Assembly (NCBI GenBank): GCA_011523845.1
Contig: WTFV01000208.1
Location: 1 to 33,904 of the forward strand
Origin: Acidobacteriota bacterium
GTDB taxonomy: Bacteria; Acidobacteriota; Vicinamibacteria; Vicinamibacterales; UBA8438
Reading direction: 5' to 3'
DNA: 33,904 bases
The position numbers and the translations under genes were made by a program. Within the stretch, counting starts at the first letter, position 1. Each line of letters starts with the position of its first letter. The notes beneath the pieces are model-generated. The model saw nothing but the letters and a program-made list of their open reading frames with translations. It had not been told where the DNA came from and searched no databases. Below are positions 28,652-33,904 of this stretch, in pieces.

Positions 28652-31600
28652 CGTGCATCTCCTCCCATTCGCTGCGCCGCCAGTCCGCAAGACGCAGCAG
28701 CGCTTCGAGCCATGCGAGACCCCACCAGCCGTAACGGCGCGTCAGACGCCAGAAACGATCAGCGACGCCAGAATCCAGCCGTTCGAGACCGGTCGGTCCG
28801 GTCCAGCGCGTGGGATGGCCGGACAGCTCGTAGTCGACGAGAACAGCCTCGCCGTCGGCGACGACCGGCGCGAACGGACGGCAATGGCCGTGGTGACTGG
28901 CGATCAGGTGCAGCACGAGATCTCGTAGATGGGTGTCTGTTGGAAGGAGTACCCCGGCGGATTCGGCGAGACGGACGGACAGCAGTTCATGCCGGCCGCC
29001 TTTGGGAAATCCGGCAGCGGCGCGTGCGCGTTCCCGGGCAGCGCGCGTCCGGGGCACTTCGGCAGACTTGGCCAGGAGTTCGCCGGTCAGCCAGGGGGAG
29101 CCGTTGCGCAGCACGGATTGAAATCGCGGGTCTGCTTTGCCCATGTCGTGCAGCAGTCCGGCGCGGGCGATCGCGTCGGTCAAGGCCTCTGGCAATCCGC
29201 AGCCGCCGGCGTGTCGGCGGGATACCGTCTCGACGCCGGAGAGATGAGCGCGGAGCGGTACCGGTCTGCCGTCGCGGTGTGAAGTGCCGGACGATGACCC
29301 GTCGCCCTCGTCCCCCTCGTCCCCGAAGCTGTCAGCCTCCTGCGTGAGCGTTGCAACCCGCCGGCGTCCCGCGAGGATCAGACTGTGTGCGCCGACAAGG
29401 CGGCATTCGCGGCGGAGCCGACTCAGGCTGGAGAACTCGCGTTGGAGTTCCCGCGCGGCTTGCGGCAGCCAGGAACAGGGGGCGGGCAGTGGAGTGTCCG
29501 TCGTTGACAACTCCACTAGCAGTCTGTGCGCCGCGCGGATGACCTCATCGGGGTCTTCGTCGTACGACTGGTCCAGATCGTTCAGCAACGATCGCGCCGT
29601 CGCCTTGGCGGCAAGCGTTTCGGGCCAGACACCCACCAGCGCGGGGTGCAGGCGGAGGATCGGTTTGGCGCGGGCGATGCGGTGTGCGGCATCCCCCACG
29701 TCGAGCGTAGCCGGACGGTCGGACGCTTCCGCAGGCAGGTCGCCGAGTTGAGGCGGCGAGCCTGGGTGCGCGGTCGGGATTACGACCGTGTCGCCGGGAA
29801 GGATGTCGGCCGGATTCGAGGTGATGTCCTTCGGGTCGGTACGCGCCCCATGCCAGCGGACAACGCGCCAGCCGGCGCGGTGCGACCCGTCGCCTTCCTC
29901 CGCGTACCGCGTTCCCTCGGGCGCATTGCCCGACGGAGCGCCTTCGACGTCGCCGCTGGCATCCTCCGCTTCCTCCCCGGCCAGCCATCGTCGGAACAAG
30001 CCGATGGGAACTGGCAGTGTTTCCGCGCTACTCGGAGGGCACAGCGTCAGTGATTCGAGGGCGTGTCTCCCAGCCTCTTCGCTTGCCAGATCCAGGTCCG
30101 CTCGCCAGCAGGCCTGTACGTCAGGAGCGCCTTCCCGGGGACCGTGCAGGAACAGGGCCACGTCGGGCGAGGGCTGCGGCTCGGGTGCTGTCTGGACCCA
30201 GCAGTCCACGTGTGCCGGGAGCATCACCGGCGCATCGCGCGACGGTGCGTTGATGTCACCAAGCGATTCTTCGCCCTTCAACAGGCCGTCGAGATGCGCG
30301 ATGCCGAAGTCGACGTCGCCGTCGTCGTTCGCGTGTGCGTGGAGCCACTTCCAGGTATTGGTGAGCGCCTTGCCGTAAATCGGATCATCCTCGTCCCGTT
30401 TCGGTTTGGCCTGGTCGGCGCGAATGAGAATCGCGGCCTTGGCGGCAATGCGCCGGCCCATGCGGTTCAAGCGGCCGAATCGTTGGCGCAGGGCGTCGAG
30501 GCTCGCGCATTCGGTGACCAGCCCGTCGAAGTCGAGGTCGGCGCCGACTTCGAGGGTCTGAGTAGCGACGACGATGATCGATGCTTGCAGTTGACGGTCC
30601 TTCGATGCGCCCGCATCGAGCTGCAACTCCTTCAACCGCCGCACCGCGGCGTCCTTGTCCACGGCCCGCATGCGACCAGTCAACAGGATGGCCATGACAT
30701 CTTCGCAACCGCTCAATCGCCGGCAGGTCTCTCGCGCGGTTGCCACTCGATTCGCGAAGACGACGATGGCGCGCCGTTGATCGCTCCGGAGGTCCAACGC
30801 ATGCCGCGCCAAGGCCTTGGCAAGCTCGACCGTCGCTGCGTCCCCTCTGGCCTTCGGTATGGGCTTCAATCTGGCCGGCTTGCTGGCCAACTGCCGTTTG
30901 CCCAGTTCGTGATTCGGGTTGCGGCCTTCGTCGGATTCGTCGCGGAAGACGTCCTTCAGTACGGGAGGCGGCGTCGCGGACATCACCACGGGATAGAACG
31001 AGCGCCGCAATGGTTCGTGCGCCCACCGCGGTCCCTGGTAGAGGCGGACTGCTTGGAGCGTCTGGAGGAACGGCTGCGCGCAATGCGCTTCGTCGAGCAG
31101 AACGAGGCTGTCGTTGGCGGCAAGCGCCGCGTAGATGGGCCAAGCGCCGGAACCGCTGCGTCCATAGGCGCGGAACAGGAGGCGTGAGCCGAGCTGATCG
31201 ACGGTCGACGCCACGATGGTCGGCTGCAACGGGCTGCGCGCCCAGGCCTCCGAGCGGTACATGCCGCCGCGCAGCGCGTGCACGGCCAACGGCGGTTCGT
31301 CTTCGAAACCGGTCGTCGCGCCGTGTGTAATTCGTCGGAGATTGTCCGCGACCGCTTTCAGAATGCCCTGTTGTGCCGCCTTGAGCTTCCTGGCCAGACG
31401 CTGGGCGCGCTCGTACGCGTCGTCGACGATGACGCGCCGGTCGACGACGAGGAAGATGCGGCGCGGCGCGGTGATTGGGTGATCGGAATCCAGCCGTGAG
31501 GCCTGAGCAGCAAGAGCGAACACGGCGACGTCCATGCACGCGGTTTTCCCCGACGCCGTCGGCAGTGCGATGGCGTCGGGCCAGGGAGATGCCGGCTTTC

Positions 31601-31748
31601 CGGTAGGTGGTTCCGGGGCATCCTCGGCGTGCTCCAGCACTCGGCGAGCAAGGGCTGTCTGCCAGGAAAACGGGTCCTTGCCCCACAACGCGTAGAAGAA
31701 ACGCTCGAACCCATCCCGCGAGTCCACCGTCGACGTCGCCTGTTGCAT
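28638..31748 (-). CDS. cas3: Type I-G CRISPR helicase-nuclease Cas3 (helicase-HD order)
   Basis: The 1036 aa protein unwinds and degrades target DNA after Cascade binding. The helicase comes first: Walker A ALPTASGKTACMD (about 61-73), motif Ib region, DEAH box LVLLDEAHCAQPF (about 215-227), MSATPP (about 256-261), ATQTLEVGADLDFDGLVTE (about 395-413) and RFGRLNRMGRR. The HD nuclease is at the C-terminus: ARAGLLHDMGKADPRFQ (H867, D868), then ASHHGHCRPF (near 950-959) and a late RLADWR aspartate. This helicase-then-HD order is distinctive for type I-G. The ATG at 31748 begins MQQATSTVDSRDGFERFFYA. The open frame continues upstream antisense to the PQQ gene but is not cas3. Only the first gene of the operon lacks an upstream overlap. 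Confidence 0.93.
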   Translation of the reverse strand: MQQATSTVDSRDGFERFFYALWGKDPFSWQTALARRVLEHAEDAPEPPTGKPASPWPDAIALPTASGKTACMDVAVFALAAQASRLDSDHPITAPRRIFLVVDRRVIVDDAYERAQRLARKLKAAQQGILKAVADNLRRITHGATTGFEDEPPLAVHALRGGMYRSEAWARSPLQPTIVASTVDQLGSRLLFRAYGRSGSGAWPIYAALAANDSLVLLDEAHCAQPFLQTLQAVRLYQGPRWAHEPLRRSFYPVVMSATPPPVLKDVFRDESDEGRNPNHELGKRQLASKPARLKPIPKARGDAATVELAKALARHALDLRSDQRRAIVVFANRVATARETCRRLSGCEDVMAILLTGRMRAVDKDAAVRRLKELQLDAGASKDRQLQASIIVVATQTLEVGADLDFDGLVTECASLDALRQRFGRLNRMGRRIAAKAAILIRADQAKPKRDEDDPIYGKALTNTWKWLHAHANDDGDVDFGIAHLDGLLKGEESLGDINAPSRDAPVMLPAHVDCWVQTAPEPQPSPDVALFLHGPREGAPDVQACWRADLDLASEEAGRHALESLTLCPPSSAETLPVPIGLFRRWLAGEEAEDASGDVEGAPSGNAPEGTRYAEEGDGSHRAGWRVVRWHGARTDPKDITSNPADILPGDTVVIPTAHPGSPPQLGDLPAEASDRPATLDVGDAAHRIARAKPILRLHPALVGVWPETLAAKATARSLLNDLDQSYDEDPDEVIRAAHRLLVELSTTDTPLPAPCSWLPQAARELQREFSSLSRLRRECRLVGAHSLILAGRRRVATLTQEADSFGDEGDEGDGSSSGTSHRDGRPVPLRAHLSGVETVSRRHAGGCGLPEALTDAIARAGLLHDMGKADPRFQSVLRNGSPWLTGELLAKSAEVPRTRAARERARAAAGFPKGGRHELLSVRLAESAGVLLPTDTHLRDLVLHLIASHHGHCRPFAPVVADGEAVLVDYELSGHPTRWTGPTGLERLDSGVADRFWRLTRRYGWWGLAWLEALLRLADWRRSEWEEMHDARE

Positions 31749-31794
31749 GGAAGGGGAGGCCGCCTGCCGTATTGCACGAACCACGATCCTACCG

Positions 31795-31832
31795 GAGGCA
31801 GTCTGCCTCGGCTCTCTGACAGATCCTGTCAG
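31795..31832 (-). promoter_or_regulatory. Two adjacent inverted repeats upstream of cas3
   Basis: In the 116-bp gap before cas3 there are two perfect palindromes: GAGGCAGTCTGCCTC (31795-31809, 7-bp arms, one centre base) and CTGACAGATCCTGTCAG (31816-31832, 7-bp arms, three-base spacer). On the cas3 strand they lie upstream of a weak TAGGAT -10-like box (about 31793-31788). They could be repressor operators for the cas operon. Alternatively the second could be a terminator of the preceding PQQ gene, but no T-run follows it. Confidence 0.55.
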
Positions 31833-31864
31833 TTGATCTCGCGGCAAGCCATCGAACGACGCTC

Positions 31865-33580
31865 TTACCTGGCCATCCGCTCCGGCAAGGCAAACACGTA
31901 CATGGCGTTCGGCGCCCCCGGCACCCGGCCGCCGCCGACCGGGATGGCCAGGTACTGCCGGCCGTCGACCGCATAGGTGATGGGAAAGCCCTGCACCGGC
32001 GACGGCATCCGCGTGCGGTACAGCACGTCGCCCGTCTCGACGTCCATGATGTAGAGGTAGCGGTCGCCGTCGGCGGTCACGACCAGGCCGCCGGCCGTGG
32101 TCAGCGCCGCGGCGAGCGAGCGCAGGCGGGTGGAGTGGCGCCAGCGCACCTCGCCGGTCTCGATGTCCATCGCCACCAGGTGCCCGTCGTGGTCGGGGCT
32201 CTTCGGGTGCGGCAGCCGTCCCGCCGACTGCCAGCCGGTCCAGCGCGGGTTTCCGTAGTAGTACAGGTCGCCGGTCGGGTGGGGCTCGCGCGCCACCTCG
32301 CTGAACGTGCCCTTGACGCAGGTCGGGTGGATCGGGATGTAGAGCATCCCGGTGCCGGGGTGATAGGCCGACGCGCGCCAGTTGCGGATGCCCTGGAAGT
32401 CGGGGCAGAACTCCAGCTCCTCGCCCGGCTCGGGGATCATCTCCGGCCGGTAGGTGGTCTCGCCGGTCTCGGGGTCGACGTCGACGAGGGTCTGGTAGCC
32501 GAGGTCGTGGGCCGCGACGAACGCGCCGGTCTTCCGGTCGAGCTCCCACAGGATGCCCAGCTTGCCCATCTTGAACAGCGACTGCCGGCCGCGGTGGTCG
32601 ATGAGCACGCTCTCGAAGACGTCGTCGAGGTCGTGCGTCTCGCCCGGCACGAACTGGTAGTACCAGTCCAGCTCGCCCGTGTCCGGATCGAGGGCGAGCA
32701 CGCTGTTCGTGTATAACGCGTCGCCGTCGGTGCCGCGCGACAGCCGCGCCCACGGCTTGGCCTGCGACGTCGACCAGAACGTGCGGTTGGTGACCGGGTC
32801 GTAGCTGCCCGGAATCCAGGCGTCGCCGCCCGCCCGGAACATCGCCGGCAGGTCGCCCCACGTGTCGCCGCCGGGATCGCCCGGCTGGGCGACGGTCGAC
32901 GTGCGCCACAGCTCGGCGCCGGTCTGCGGGTCGTGAGCGGAGATGAAGCAGGTGCCGTCCTTGTAGCGCTCGCAGCCGGTCATGCCGGCGACGATCTTCC
33001 CGTTGACGACGATCGGCCCGCTCGTGTAGCGGTAGCCGAGCCGGTTGTCGGCCACGGTCTGATCCCAGACCACCTCGCCGGTCCGCGCGTCGAGGGCGAC
33101 GATGTGGGCGTCGTTCGTGTTCAGGTAGATCTTGTCGTCGTAGATGGCGATCGACCGCGTGCGCGCGCGGAACGAATCGTCGGGCGACCGCTCGAAGCGC
33201 TTGCGGTACTCCCAGATGAGGTCGCCGGTGACGGCGTCGAGCGCCTGCACGACGTTGAGCGGGCTCGGCAGATACATGACCCCGTCGTAGACGATCGGCG
33301 TAGGCTGCGCCAGTCCGGTCGGCATCGTCCACGACCAGACCAGGCCGAGCTGGTGGACGTTGTCGCGGTCGATCTGTTCCAGGGGGCTGTAGCCCCAGCC
33401 GTCCAGCGTGCGCCGCCAGTTGATCCAGTCGGCCGGATCCGGGTCGGCGAGCATCGCGTCGGTGACCGGCGTGAAATCGCGGTCCTGCGCGGCGGCGGGA
33501 TCGGCGCCTCCCAGCGAGGCGACGAAGAGCGCCAGCGCCGCAAACACTCGAGAGGTCGTCCACCAGGTCTTCGTGCTCAT
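31865..33580 (-). CDS. PQQ-dependent dehydrogenase, quinoprotein beta-propeller (copy 2)
   Basis: The 571 aa paralogue of the gene at 14842 has equal length and the same layout. A signal peptide (KTWWTTSRVFAALALFVASL, cleaved near ADPAAAQ) is followed by propeller W-motifs such as AVTGDLIWEYR, ARTGEVVWDQ, PQTGAELWRT, PDTGELDWYY and METGDVLYRT-like turns. The pair of cysteines occurs in TGCERYKDGTC, as in the paralogue. It lacks a haem motif. The C-terminus is shorter, ending NAMYVFALPERMAR. The start ATG follows GGGGGCGACG. It precedes cas3 by 116 bases on the same strand. No functional link to CRISPR is expected; it may only mark where the island is inserted. Confidence 0.88.
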   Translation of the reverse strand: MSTKTWWTTSRVFAALALFVASLGGADPAAAQDRDFTPVTDAMLADPDPADWINWRRTLDGWGYSPLEQIDRDNVHQLGLVWSWTMPTGLAQPTPIVYDGVMYLPSPLNVVQALDAVTGDLIWEYRKRFERSPDDSFRARTRSIAIYDDKIYLNTNDAHIVALDARTGEVVWDQTVADNRLGYRYTSGPIVVNGKIVAGMTGCERYKDGTCFISAHDPQTGAELWRTSTVAQPGDPGGDTWGDLPAMFRAGGDAWIPGSYDPVTNRTFWSTSQAKPWARLSRGTDGDALYTNSVLALDPDTGELDWYYQFVPGETHDLDDVFESVLIDHRGRQSLFKMGKLGILWELDRKTGAFVAAHDLGYQTLVDVDPETGETTYRPEMIPEPGEELEFCPDFQGIRNWRASAYHPGTGMLYIPIHPTCVKGTFSEVAREPHPTGDLYYYGNPRWTGWQSAGRLPHPKSPDHDGHLVAMDIETGEVRWRHSTRLRSLAAALTTAGGLVVTADGDRYLYIMDVETGDVLYRTRMPSPVQGFPITYAVDGRQYLAIPVGGGRVPGAPNAMYVFALPERMAR

Positions 33581-33750
33581 CGTCGCCCCCGTTTCTTCGG
33601 GCCGGGTCGCCGGGGGCCGTGCCCGTGACGGCCGACACCCCGTGTTGTCGATTCGCCATCATACTCGCGTTCCCGGTGTGCCGGCGGTGTGAGGCGGAGC
33701 GGGGCGAGAGGGGTTGCCCGGAAGCGGAAACGGCCCCGTCCGGCAGTCGA
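33581..33750. other. Intergenic region between PQQ copy 2 and the Uma2 fragment
   Basis: About 170 bases hold the leader of the PQQ gene. The sequence around 33600-33625 (GGGCCGGGTCGCCGGGGGCC) is GC-rich but not a clear terminator. The lower-GC patch TTGTCGATTCGCCATCATAC (33646-33665) is the likeliest place for its promoter, but I cannot place a -10 box with confidence. Confidence 0.3.
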
Positions 33751-33904
33751 CTACGGGAGCAGCTCGCTCACGGCGATCGTCGCTGCGGGCCGGGCGAGCG
33801 GGCGATCGTCTCGCCGGCGCCGCGCATCGGGACGGTGCGGAAGCCGTCGGGGGTCGGATCGCGGTAGACCTCCAGACGGGCGTCGGGCAGGGCGAGGATC
33901 CAGT
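33751..33904 (-). pseudogene. 3' end of a Uma2-family nuclease-like gene, apparently frameshifted
   Basis: The minus strand at the window edge reads WILALPDARLEVYRDPTPDG, then FRTVPMRGAGETIA, matching the C-terminal part of Uma2 (PD-(D/E)XK-like) proteins, which end with V-x-L-E-V-Y-R-D-P and then G-E-x-I-x-P-x-A. In the present frame it stops at 33770-33768 after an arginine-rich tail. Adding one C near 33795 gives PLARPAATIAVSELLP and a stop at 33753-33751, the normal ending. A one-base deletion or a base-calling error in a C-run explains this. The 5' part lies beyond the window. Confidence 0.55.

Noticed and set aside
28638..33662. A single 1674-aa minus-strand frame joining cas3 to more than 600 upstream residues
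   Set aside because: The upstream part is antisense-frame translation of the PQQ gene: it is arginine- and proline-rich with no domain. Cas3 proper starts at 31748 and the PQQ gene fills another frame.
1..33904. tRNA, rRNA, riboswitch or prophage integrase genes
   Set aside because: I looked for tRNA-like cloverleaf ends, rRNA conserved stretches and integrase motifs on both strands and saw none that I could support by eye.

Overview
The window is very GC-rich and gene-dense. It carries two soluble PQQ-dependent dehydrogenases, a secreted 'PDLQGIWD' protein of a kind common in soil Acidobacteria, an Rpn-type nuclease pair and several degraded toxin or nuclease genes. This mix suggests a member of the Acidobacteriota, perhaps the Vicinamibacteria class. 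That placement is an inference from gene content and style. No rRNA, tRNA or other taxonomic marker was seen.

Layout. Positions 1-3.8 kb are an accessory zone: a small hypothetical gene, the C-terminal stub of a DNA methyltransferase, and two tandem copies of an Rpn (PD-(D/E)XK) nuclease gene, each with a possible internally started antitoxin-like product. Positions 3.9-6.7 kb hold an ArsR-VOC gene pair and a hydroxypyruvate isomerase / tartronate-semialdehyde reductase pair (glyoxylate to glycerate metabolism). Positions 6.7-9.6 kb (minus strand) hold an SDR oxidoreductase, an acyl-CoA ligase and an aspartyl protease. Positions 9.6-14.6 kb hold a broken VapC, a two-domain carboxymuconolactone-decarboxylase-like protein, a YciI protein, a UMF1-type MFS transporter, a secreted protein and a MaoC hydratase. 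Positions 14.7-20.7 kb hold a PQQ dehydrogenase operon, a TauE-type permease, a NUDIX hydrolase and two small membrane-anchored proteins, with an interspersed hairpin repeat in at least three places. Chorismate synthase (20.7-22.0 kb) carries an unusual low-complexity insert.

Positions 22.0-31.8 kb form a defence island. A translationally coupled ATPase / TOPRIM-like pair on the plus strand runs into, and overlaps tail to tail with, a minus-strand type I-G (formerly I-U) CRISPR effector operon: cas3 (helicase then HD), a small Cas8/Csb3-like subunit, csb1 (Cas7) and csb2 (Cas5-Cas6). No cas1, cas2, cas4 or CRISPR array is present in the window. The most unusual feature is that Csb2 is about 800 residues long because an apparently complete phosphoribosyltransferase domain of roughly 280 residues, with a PRPP-binding motif, lies in frame between its Cas5-like and Cas6-like halves. 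I know of no described Cas5-Cas6 protein with this arrangement.

The window closes with a second PQQ dehydrogenase and the 3' end of a frameshifted Uma2-type gene. Several genes start 6-9 bases after a TAGAMT-like -10 element, which suggests leaderless transcripts. Two of these promoters share an identical 17-base core.
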